From positions 1-13,355 of the forward strand of contig CAYUOS010000091.1 of assembly GCA_964446435.1 (NCBI GenBank): a stretch of DNA of 13,355 nucleotides. Direction: 5' to 3'. How positions within the stretch are numbered: position 1 is the stretch's first letter; every line of letters starts with the position of its first letter. Position numbers and translations under genes: made by a program. The stretch comes from SLNP01 sp964446435 (lineage in GTDB: Bacteria; Bacteroidota; Bacteroidia; Bacteroidales; VadinHA17). Shown one piece after another: positions 6,557 through 13,355 of the stretch. The notes beneath the pieces were generated by a model. That model was given only the letters and a program-made list of their open reading frames with translations. It was not told the origin of the DNA and searched no databases.

Positions 6557-6889
6557 ATGATAAAGACTAAATCAATCGAAAACATTGAAATCGTAACTTT
6601 TGAGACCGACACAATAAATGCACTTATTACAGAGCAGATCCTGAATGAGATATCAGAGATCTTCTCACATGGAACACCCAAAATGATTATTGATCTCAAA
6701 GGGGTGAAGTATATTGACAGTTCAGGGTTTGGCTGCTTGTTGGGAATAACCAGGAGTGCGAAGAACAACTATTCTCTGGTCAGGTTCTGCAATATCGACC
6801 CTGAAATTATGAAGGTCCTGAGGATGCTGCACCTTCATACAGTGCTGAGCATATCTCATGGGATTGAAGAGTGCATCAGTGATTTCTGA
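6557..6889 (+). CDS. Single-domain STAS protein (anti-anti-sigma factor type)
   Basis: A 110-residue protein made only of a STAS domain, as in SpoIIAA/RsbV. Such proteins bind an anti-sigma kinase when unphosphorylated and are switched off by serine phosphorylation. The sequence has the MIIDLKGVKYIDSSGFGCLL core (residues 43-62). The second serine of DSSG, S56, is the position phosphorylated in SpoIIAA-type proteins. The terminal part (IDPEIMKVLRMLHL) fits the last helices of the fold. No RsbW-type kinase, PP2C phosphatase or sigma factor is nearby, so the output is unknown; STAS proteins also work in scaffold and transporter settings. It follows the Hpt gene by 12 bases. Its last 14 bases overlap the end of clpB on the other strand. 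Confidence 0.85.
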   Translation: MIKTKSIENIEIVTFETDTINALITEQILNEISEIFSHGTPKMIIDLKGVKYIDSSGFGCLLGITRSAKNNYSLVRFCNIDPEIMKVLRMLHLHTVLSISHGIEECISDF

Positions 6890-9467
6890 AAACCACCCTG
6901 TCGTCAACTACATCTGCCATAATACGACTGTTTCTGGCAATCCTGCCTGAGATTATCTCCTTCGATAGCTCATTGATTATCAACTTCTGAATTACCCTTT
7001 TCACCGGACGTGCTCCAAATTGCGGATCATACCCTTTTATTGCCAGCCATGATACCAGGGTCTCGGAATATGACATCTGGATACTCTCATTACCCAGTGA
7101 ACCGACTACCCTGTCAAGTTGCATTCTGGCTATTAATCTTATCTCTTCAGGTTGCAGTGGTCTGAATATCACCACGTCATCAACCCTGTTGAGAAACTCC
7201 GGCCTCAGTACTTTTCTCAGCATCCTGTTAAGCTCAATTGCAGTCTCATCATATCTGGTTTCAGGGTCATCGGGATATCTTGCAATCATCTCACCGATTA
7301 TCTCTGAGCCAAGATTTGATGTCATTATTATTATTGCATTTCGAAAATTAACAACTCTACCTTTATTGTCTGTAAGCCTGCCGTCGTCAAGAATCTGCAG
7401 GAGCAGATTAAAGACATCAGGATGTGCCTTCTCAATCTCATCCAGTAAAACCACTGAATAGGGTTTGTGCCTTACCGCCTCGGTAAGTTGTCCTCCCTCA
7501 TCGTACCCGATATAGCCGGGGGGCGCTCCTATAAGACGCGAGACAGAATGCCTTTCCTGATACTCCGACATGTCTATCCTTGTCATCAGATTCTCGTCGT
7601 TGAACAGAAAATCGGCCAACGCCCGGGCAAGTTCTGTCTTTCCCACGCCCGTTGAGCCCAGAAATATAAATGAACCAACAGGTCTCTTTTCATCCTGCAA
7701 TCCGGCCCGCGATCTTCGTACAGCATCAGATACAGCAGCAACAGCCTCCTCCTGGCCCACCACCCTTTTCCGCAACTCATCCTCGAGCCTCAATAATTTG
7801 TCCCTCTCGCTTTCAAGCATTCTGGCTACAGGTATACCGGTCCATTTGGCAACTATCTCGGCAATATCCTCCGATCTTACATCTTCCCTTATCAATGCAC
7901 CCTTCTCCCGCTTCCGGGCTATTCCGTCCATCAAATTCTTTATCTCGCTCTCCAGAACAGGTATTCTTCCATATCTTATCTCAGCCACTCTCCCATAGTC
8001 ACCGGTTCGCTCTGATGACTCAGCTTCAGATTTCATCTTCTCCAGCTCATCCTTACGTTGCTGAAGAAGTTCCAGCATCTCCCTTTCCGCCTTCCACGAT
8101 GTCTTAAGTTCCTCAGCGGCTGACTGTAAGGCCTTTAGCTCAAGTGTAATCTCTTCCACCTTGCCACCATCGCCATCACGCCTTAACGCCTCCCTTTCAA
8201 TCTCAAGCCTTCGAATATTCCTCTCTGCCTCATCAATCTCTTCAGGTACAGAATTCATCTCGAGTCTGAGTCTTGAGGCTGCCTCATCAATCAGGTCAAT
8301 CGCCTTATCGGGAAGAAAACGATCTGTAATATAACGGTATGAAAGGTCTACTGCCGAGATAATTGCCTCATCGCGGATTATTACCTTGTGATGTGCCTCA
8401 TATTTTTCCCTTAACCCTCTGAGTATCGACACCGAATCTGACCTGTCAGGCTCATCAACCATCACAACCTGAAACCTTCTTTCCAGGGCTTTATCCTTTT
8501 CAAAATGCTTCTGGTACTCATCAAAGGTTGTTGCCCCGATTGCCCTGAGGTCACCGCGTGCAAGGGCAGGCTTAAGGATATTTGCAGCATCAAGAGCACC
8601 CTCTGACTTGCCGGCACCAACCAGGGTATGGATTTCATCAATAAACAACACCACAGTCCCCTCGGAAGCAACCACCTCATTGACAACAGATTTAAGCCGC
8701 TCCTCAAACTCTCCCTTGTATTTGGCTCCAGCAATCAATGCACCCATATCAAGAGAGTAAATCACCTTCGACTTGATATCCTCCGGTACATCACCCCTGA
8801 CGATGCGGTGAGCAAGGCCCTCAACTATTGCTGTTTTGCCAACCCCCGGTTCACCTATAAGAATAGGGTTATTCTTTGACCGTCTGGTAAGTATCTGAAG
8901 TATTCTCCTTATCTCATCATCTCTGCCGATAACAGGGTCAAGCTTCCCGCCTTTCGCCCTCTCATTGAGGTTAATTGCATACCTGGCCAGGGAGTTGTAA
9001 GTCTCTTCAGCAGTTTGCGAATGTACACCTCCTCCTTTGCGAAGGGCCTTAATCGCCTTCAGGAGACCCTCAGCCGACAATCCGCTGTCCTTCAGCAAGG
9101 AAGATGCTGAATCCTTTACTGACATAATCCCCAGCAATAAATGTTCAAGGGCGATGAACTCATCCTTCATTGAAGAGGCCTGTTCACCTGCCTTCCTGAG
9201 TGCTTCCGAGGCAGTAGTGGATAAATATGGATTACCTCCTGATACCTTCGGCAGTGAATCAATAATCCTGTCAGCTGCTTTTTCAAGAATCTCCTCGTTT
9301 ACTTCCAGCTGTCTGAACAGATATGAGGTGAGAGATTCACCTGTCTTCATAACCCCCTTGAGAAGATGAATGCACTCTATGGCCTGATTGCTCCCCGAAG
9401 TCGCAATCTCAATTGCCTTCTGTAATGCTTCCTGTGATTTTACAGTATAATTATTGCCGTTATTCAT
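6876..9467 (-). CDS. clpB: ATP-dependent protein disaggregase ClpB
   Basis: Hexameric AAA+ chaperone that, with DnaK, pulls polypeptides out of aggregates after heat or other stress; cytoplasmic. The 863 residues are full length. Domains in order are a Clp N-terminal domain with two repeats (about 8-145) and NBD1 with Walker A GEPGVGKT at 205-212, Walker B LFIDEIH at 274-280 and arginines 330-331. A coiled-coil middle domain (about 405-530) marks it as ClpB rather than ClpA/C. NBD2 has Walker A GSTGVGKT at 604-611, Walker B VVLLDEIEKAH at 672-682 and sensor-2 GAR at 818-820. There is no ClpP-docking loop evident, as expected. It is divergent from the flavin-reductase gene. I see no CIRCE element upstream, so heat control, if any, uses something else. 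Confidence 0.98.
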   Translation of the reverse strand: MNNGNNYTVKSQEALQKAIEIATSGSNQAIECIHLLKGVMKTGESLTSYLFRQLEVNEEILEKAADRIIDSLPKVSGGNPYLSTTASEALRKAGEQASSMKDEFIALEHLLLGIMSVKDSASSLLKDSGLSAEGLLKAIKALRKGGGVHSQTAEETYNSLARYAINLNERAKGGKLDPVIGRDDEIRRILQILTRRSKNNPILIGEPGVGKTAIVEGLAHRIVRGDVPEDIKSKVIYSLDMGALIAGAKYKGEFEERLKSVVNEVVASEGTVVLFIDEIHTLVGAGKSEGALDAANILKPALARGDLRAIGATTFDEYQKHFEKDKALERRFQVVMVDEPDRSDSVSILRGLREKYEAHHKVIIRDEAIISAVDLSYRYITDRFLPDKAIDLIDEAASRLRLEMNSVPEEIDEAERNIRRLEIEREALRRDGDGGKVEEITLELKALQSAAEELKTSWKAEREMLELLQQRKDELEKMKSEAESSERTGDYGRVAEIRYGRIPVLESEIKNLMDGIARKREKGALIREDVRSEDIAEIVAKWTGIPVARMLESERDKLLRLEDELRKRVVGQEEAVAAVSDAVRRSRAGLQDEKRPVGSFIFLGSTGVGKTELARALADFLFNDENLMTRIDMSEYQERHSVSRLIGAPPGYIGYDEGGQLTEAVRHKPYSVVLLDEIEKAHPDVFNLLLQILDDGRLTDNKGRVVNFRNAIIIMTSNLGSEIIGEMIARYPDDPETRYDETAIELNRMLRKVLRPEFLNRVDDVVIFRPLQPEEIRLIARMQLDRVVGSLGNESIQMSYSETLVSWLAIKGYDPQFGARPVKRVIQKLIINELSKEIISGRIARNSRIMADVVDDRVVFRNH

Positions 9468-9521
9468 AACCGTAAAGAGTTTTTTTGATCGATCAGCAAA
9501 AACATTGCCGCGCCCAACACA

Positions 9522-9546
9522 CTGACAATCAATGCCTTTTTGTCAG
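9522..9546. promoter_or_regulatory. Dyad in the clpB / flavin-reductase divergent region
   Basis: Perfect 7-base inverted repeat CTGACAA / TTGTCAG with an 11-base loop, 55-79 bases upstream of clpB. Two more dyads follow: CATATT-ACC-AATATG (9552-9566) and TGCCAT / ATGGCA (9565-9570 and 9583-9588). Three dyads within about 70 bases between divergent genes suggest operator sites or leader structures. No regulator is identified. Confidence 0.35.
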
Positions 9547-9578
9547 ATACACATATTACCAATATGCCATAATGTCAC

Positions 9579-9608
9579 TTTGATGGCAAGCCGTAATTGA
9601 TTATTTTG
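9579..9608 (+). promoter_or_regulatory. Candidate promoter for the flavin-reductase-like gene
   Basis: TTTG at 9579-9582, an 18-base spacer, then TTATTTTG at 9601-9608, which matches five of the six fixed positions of the Bacteroidota -7 consensus TAnnTTTG. The spacing lies in the usual range. The predicted start of transcription is only about 12-15 bases before the ATG, giving a very short leader. The TTTG box sits inside the loop of the third dyad, so a bound protein could block it. Confidence 0.4.
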
Positions 9609-9627
9609 CGCTTCAAATTACTGTTAT

Positions 9628-10194
9628 ATGGGCAAAGTGACATGGAAACCCGGGACGATGATCTACCCTCTTCCAGCAGCCATGGTAAGCTGTGGAGCCG
9701 AAGAACCAGATTACAATATAATTACAATATCATGGACAGGCACAATATGTACTGAACCGGCAATGTGCTATATCTCAGTGAGGCCTGAAAGACACTCCTA
9801 TCGACTTATAAGGGAGGCCGGAGGCTATGTTATCAACCTGACAACACGGGAGCTGGCGAGGGCGACAGACTGGTGCGGTGTGAAATCTGGTTCCCGGCAC
9901 AACAAATTCAGGGAGACAGGACTAACTCCTATGCCTGCAAAGTATGTAAATGCCCCGATGATAAAGGAATCTCCTGTTAGTATTGAATGTGAGGTCAGGC
10001 AGGTAATGGAGCTTGGCTCGCATCATATGTTTATTTCGGAGGTTCTTGCCATCCATGCCGAGGAGTCTTACATAGATTCGTCAACAGGTGCATTCCGTCT
10101 CGACCTGTCGGAACTCATTTGTTATTCTCACGGCAAGTATTTCGTTACCGGGGAATTGGTTGGCAAGTTTGGTTTTTCAGTTAAAAAGAAATAG
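9628..10194 (+). CDS. Flavin reductase-like domain protein (flavoredoxin type)
   Basis: A 188-residue soluble protein of the FMN-binding flavin reductase-like fold. Members bind FMN and use it for electron transfer or to reduce free flavin for a partner oxygenase. Recognisable parts are the N-terminal YPLPAAMVSCG strand, the ITISWTGTICTEPAMCYISV stretch at 32-51 that lines the flavin site, SVRPERHSYRLI, the conserved VINLTT at 68-73, and DWCGVKSGSRHNKF at 81-94, matching the D-x-C-G-x-x-S-G-x-x-x-x-K-F signature. The C-terminal half carries the usual LGSHHMFISEVLAI strand. There is no signal peptide. The electron donor and acceptor cannot be read from the sequence. It is transcribed toward the ABC transporter gene with a 61-base gap and could share a message with it, though no functional link is known. 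Confidence 0.88.
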   Translation: MGKVTWKPGTMIYPLPAAMVSCGAEEPDYNIITISWTGTICTEPAMCYISVRPERHSYRLIREAGGYVINLTTRELARATDWCGVKSGSRHNKFRETGLTPMPAKYVNAPMIKESPVSIECEVRQVMELGSHHMFISEVLAIHAEESYIDSSTGAFRLDLSELICYSHGKYFVTGELVGKFGFSVKKK

Positions 10195-10255
10195 GAATAT
10201 TTAAACCAAATTACTACTTTCATACCTTGATATTAACCTATCGCACTGGGGTTAG

Positions 10256-13200
10256 ATGAGTGACAAGATATTAAAGGCCCTGATGCAGCTTTTTGCAATT
10301 ATTGCAAGGCCTCAGAGCAGTGACAAGGACAGAAGGAGCGTTGTTGAAGCTTTTCTCAGGCGCCAGCTGAACCAGGAACTTGTTAAGCAATATCTTGGCT
10401 ACTTTGATGAGTATTATCTTGAAGCTCAGGAAAAGCAGAAGAAGAGCAGCCTTGACAGGAGGACATCAGCCATCGCGGTAAGGGTACTCAGGATATGCAT
10501 CCAGATCAACGATCAGCTCACCCAGGATCAGAAGATAATTGTTCTTGTTCAACTTCTTGAATTCTGCAAATCAGATGCAGCTGATGTAAGTGAGCTCGAG
10601 CTGGAATTCATACAGTCGGTGTCAGACACCTTCAACGTTCCGGCTGACGAACACAACCTGCTGAAGGAGTTTTTGCTGAATCGCTTCGACAATATCCCTG
10701 ACTCACCCGAGATACTGGTAATAGATAATCTTGAAGGGATAAGGCCGGTGCAAACCAGACACCTGAGAAACACCTCGGTAAAGGGACAGATATGGGTGCT
10801 TTATGTTGCTTCGGCAGGCTTGTATTTTGTAAGGTTCGCACGTACCGGCGAGCTTTATATGAATGGTCAGCTGCTTCAGGAGGACAAAGCGTACCCATTC
10901 AACCCGGGAGCGTCGCTAAGGGATCCAAAATCAACCCCTATCTACTACAGTGACATAATCAGGCAGTTTCTAAAGGAAGAACTAAAGGAGTCAAGGGTGG
11001 TTTATCAGGCCTCCGATCTCTTCTTCAGGTTCAAGGGAGGCAACATTGGAATCCATGACATGTCATTTGTCGAGGAATCTGGCCGGATGGTGGGAATAAT
11101 GGGTGCCAGCGGAGCTGGTAAATCCACCCTGCTGAGCATACTTAACGGCACTAACAGCCCAACGTCAGGGAAGGTTACCATAAACGATATCGATATACAC
11201 GGAGAGAGTGACCAGATTCAGGGACTAATAGGGTATGTCTCCCAGGATGATCTACTGATAGAGGAGCTGACTGTATTTGAAAACCTCTATTTCAATGCAA
11301 AGCTTTGCTTCGACAATCTGACTGATGAGGAGATCAGGGAAAAGGTTGGCCGGGTACTGAAAAATCTTGGGCTATACGAGATCAGGGACATGAAGGTGGG
11401 AAGTCCCCTGAACAAGAAGATCAGCGGTGGCCAAAGGAAGAGGCTCAATATAAGTCTTGAACTCATAAGGGAACCATCTATACTATTTCTTGATGAACCT
11501 ACATCAGGACTCTCGTCACGTGACTCCGAGAACATCCTCGACCTGCTTAAGGAACTTGCCCTTAAAGGCAAGCTGCTCTTCGTGGTTATCCACCAGCCTT
11601 CATCAGACATCTTTAAGATGTTTGACCGGCTGATAATCCTCGACACAGGTGGGTACCTTATATATAATGGTAACCCTATCTTTTCGATAGAGTACTTCAA
11701 ACGCATGATGCATCATGCCAACTACAATGAAACAGAGTGTCATGTTTGCGGTAATGTCAATCCTGAACAGATATTCAACATTGTGGAATCGAGAGTTCTC
11801 GATGAGTATGGCCAGCTTACAAATACAAGAAGAGTTTCACCCAGAGAGTGGGGCGATAACTACAAGACTCATCTCGAAGGTAGCGAAGAGAAGCCGGAAC
11901 CCGGTAAAGGGATACCGGAAATAAACTTCAAGACTCCTAACAGGCTCAGGCAGTTTATGGTATTTACGAAGAGAGATATCCTGTCGAAGCTTTCTGATGC
12001 ACAATATCTCCTCATAACACTTCTCGAGGCACCAGTACTGGCATTCTTTCTGGCATTCCTGATAAAATATTTCGATGAGAGTGCCAGGAATCCGGAGTAT
12101 ACCCTTCTGGAAAACAGCAACCTGCCTGTTTATATCTTCATGTCGGTAATTGTGGCAATCTTTATGGGCCTGACTGTTAGTGCCGAAGAGATTATCAAAG
12201 ACCGTAAGATTCTCAAGCGGGAAGCGTTTCTGAACCTGAGCTGGAACAGTTACCTATTGTCTAAGGTTGTGGTTCAGTTTATTATCTCTGCTATTCAGGC
12301 CCTCACCTTTGTCATAATTGGAAACGGAATCACTGAGATAAGGGGGATGATGTTCGAGTACTGGCTGATACTTTTCACTGCCTGGGCGTCGGCAAATATG
12401 ATGGGGCTGCTGATTTCAGACTCATTCAAGGCTGTGGTAACTATATATATCCTTATTCCCTTCCTGGTTATACCACAGATCATACTTTCAGGAATAATGG
12501 TCAAGTATGAGAAACTCAATCCGAATATTTCATCGCCTACAACAATACCTTTCTATGGGGAGATAATTACAGCAAGATGGGGATATGAAGCACTTGCCGT
12601 GAAGCAATTTATGGGTAACAGGTATCAGAAAGAACTGTACAGCCTTGATAAGGAGCTTAGTATTGCCAACTTCATGAGAAATGTATGGACAAACACCCTT
12701 AAGGGAAGAGTTGATGATATAGAGACCGCAATATTACGTTCAAGGGTAAGCGAAGCGACCATGTCTGACCTCGAACTTGTGAGGAATGAACTTGATCACT
12801 ATGGCGAAAAGACAGGAGCATATTTCGATCAGATCGGCTACTTGTACCCGGATAAGCTTACTGCTGAGGTCCTCGCAGCAACCCGGAATCATATTGAGCT
12901 GATAAGGCAGTACAATATCAGGCTGTACAACAATGCCAACGAACGAAAGGATGCCCTGATCGAGAGCAGGATGAGGGAAGACAGGGATGGTTACCTTCGA
13001 TTAAAAAGGCAGCATTTTAACAATTCACTCGAGGAGTTTGTAAGAAACTCAAACGAAAAAGACAGGTTTATAGAATTCAAAGGAAGAATAGTACAAAAAA
13101 TCGATCCTGTGTTCCTCGACCCCGAGCATCACTTCATAAAAGCTCATTTCTATGCACCACGGAAGCAGGTTTTCGGACACTTCGTTGATACCTACTGGGT

Positions 13201-13324
13201 AAATCTGGCTGTGTTGTGGGTAATTACAATACTTCTTTACCTGGCTCTGTATTTCAGGCTGCTGAAGAGAGGGCTTGACTCTTTTGAGGTAATCTCTGCG
13301 AGATTCAGCAAAAAGAATGAATAA
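10256..13324 (+). CDS. ABCG-type ABC transporter, ATPase-permease fusion with TerB-like and FHA-like N-terminal regions
   Basis: A 1022-residue half-transporter, probably working as a homodimer exporter in the inner membrane; substrate unknown. Residues 1-145 are helical and resemble TerB-like domains (acidic SDAADVSELELEFI at 106-119). Residues about 150-235 look like a beta-rich FHA-like segment (ELYMNGQLLQED). The ATPase domain (about 248-480) has Walker A GASGAGKST at 283-291, Q330, signature ISGGQRKR at 389-396, Walker B ILFLDEP at 409-415 and H446. A CHVCG motif (C495, C498) follows. Hydrophobic membrane segments are near 588-604, 624-643, 668-690, 700-721 and 725-746, with one more at 981-1000. 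Between the last two lies an extended, largely helical charged region (about 750-975), much longer than in typical ABCG loops. ATPase-before-permease order is that of ABCG. The start has GGGG eight bases upstream. Confidence 0.92.
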   Translation: MSDKILKALMQLFAIIARPQSSDKDRRSVVEAFLRRQLNQELVKQYLGYFDEYYLEAQEKQKKSSLDRRTSAIAVRVLRICIQINDQLTQDQKIIVLVQLLEFCKSDAADVSELELEFIQSVSDTFNVPADEHNLLKEFLLNRFDNIPDSPEILVIDNLEGIRPVQTRHLRNTSVKGQIWVLYVASAGLYFVRFARTGELYMNGQLLQEDKAYPFNPGASLRDPKSTPIYYSDIIRQFLKEELKESRVVYQASDLFFRFKGGNIGIHDMSFVEESGRMVGIMGASGAGKSTLLSILNGTNSPTSGKVTINDIDIHGESDQIQGLIGYVSQDDLLIEELTVFENLYFNAKLCFDNLTDEEIREKVGRVLKNLGLYEIRDMKVGSPLNKKISGGQRKRLNISLELIREPSILFLDEPTSGLSSRDSENILDLLKELALKGKLLFVVIHQPSSDIFKMFDRLIILDTGGYLIYNGNPIFSIEYFKRMMHHANYNETECHVCGNVNPEQIFNIVESRVLDEYGQLTNTRRVSPREWGDNYKTHLEGSEEKPEPGKGIPEINFKTPNRLRQFMVFTKRDILSKLSDAQYLLITLLEAPVLAFFLAFLIKYFDESARNPEYTLLENSNLPVYIFMSVIVAIFMGLTVSAEEIIKDRKILKREAFLNLSWNSYLLSKVVVQFIISAIQALTFVIIGNGITEIRGMMFEYWLILFTAWASANMMGLLISDSFKAVVTIYILIPFLVIPQIILSGIMVKYEKLNPNISSPTTIPFYGEIITARWGYEALAVKQFMGNRYQKELYSLDKELSIANFMRNVWTNTLKGRVDDIETAILRSRVSEATMSDLELVRNELDHYGEKTGAYFDQIGYLYPDKLTAEVLAATRNHIELIRQYNIRLYNNANERKDALIESRMREDRDGYLRLKRQHFNNSLEEFVRNSNEKDRFIEFKGRIVQKIDPVFLDPEHHFIKAHFYAPRKQVFGHFVDTYWVNLAVLWVITILLYLALYFRLLKRGLDSFEVISARFSKKNE

Positions 13325-13349
13325 GGCTGCCCCATCAGAGGCAGCCTTA
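13322..13349 (+). terminator. Strong hairpin terminating the ABC transporter gene, containing its stop codon
   Basis: Perfect 10-base stem TAAGGCTGCC / GGCAGCCTTA with an 8-base loop. The first three bases of the left arm are the TAA stop codon of the ABC gene. The GC-rich stem fits an intrinsic terminator, but the window ends six bases after it, so the expected T-run cannot be checked. Confidence 0.7.
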
Positions 13350-13355
13350 CCCTTA

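Noticed and set aside
7570..8107. Long plus-strand open frames of 142 and 145 codons opposite clpB
   Set aside because: They lie wholly antisense to a full-length, highly conserved clpB. Their Ser/Pro-rich composition is what the reverse complement of its codons gives, and they overlap each other in different frames.
9468..9627. CIRCE/HrcA operator upstream of clpB
   Set aside because: No TTAGCACTC-N9-GAGTGCTAA-like inverted repeat is present; the dyads seen have other sequences.
10195..10255. Independent promoter for the ABC transporter gene
   Set aside because: Strings such as TACCTTGA miss the -7 consensus at two positions and have no properly spaced TTG, so a separate promoter is not supported.
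1..13355. Defence island, mobile element, CRISPR array or phage cargo
   Set aside because: All recognised genes are core metabolic, chaperone, envelope, signalling or transport types. I saw no transposase, integrase, spaced repeats or clear shift in composition.

Overview
The window looks like ordinary chromosome from a member of the Bacteroidota, probably Bacteroidales or a relative. The main evidence is an OmpA-family protein with the TPR / PD40 propeller / regulatory-fold / OmpA_C architecture typical of that phylum, the short Bacteroidota-type SerA and SerC, weak or absent Shine-Dalgarno sequences at most starts, and matches to the Bacteroidota -7 promoter element TAnnTTTG upstream of several genes. 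I see no mobile element, tRNA, rRNA or CRISPR array, and gene packing is tight, with no gene-free stretch above 160 bases.

Left part (1-3842, minus strand). Read in the direction of transcription, gcvT (glycine cleavage T-protein), a ComB-family phosphatase, serC (phosphoserine aminotransferase) and serA (3-phosphoglycerate dehydrogenase, cut off by the window edge) follow each other with gaps of 38, 83 and 11 bases. serC-serA is clearly one transcription unit making phosphoserine. GcvT breaks down glycine into one-carbon units, so the group centres on serine/glycine/C1 metabolism. The ComB phosphatase is the unexplained member. A perfect -7 element in front of serC suggests a second, internal promoter.

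Middle (3945-6889). A large OmpA-family envelope protein on the minus strand resembles PorE of the type IX secretion machinery in architecture. It is divergent from a small plus-strand pair: an Hpt phosphotransfer protein and a single-domain STAS (anti-anti-sigma type) protein, probably a compact signalling module. The STAS gene runs 14 bases into the end of clpB on the opposite strand.

Right part (6876-13355). clpB (disaggregase, minus strand) is divergent from a flavin-reductase-like gene, with a dyad-rich 160-base intergenic region between them. The flavin-reductase-like gene is followed after 61 bases by a 1022-residue ABCG-type transporter. That protein carries a TerB-like helical N-terminus, an FHA-like segment, a CxxC motif after the ATPase domain, and a large helical extracytoplasmic loop. 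It ends in a strong hairpin that contains its own stop codon.

Nothing here is a proven new system. The most interesting candidates are the ComB phosphatase inside a serine/glycine gene cluster, the Hpt-STAS pair, and the composite ABC protein.
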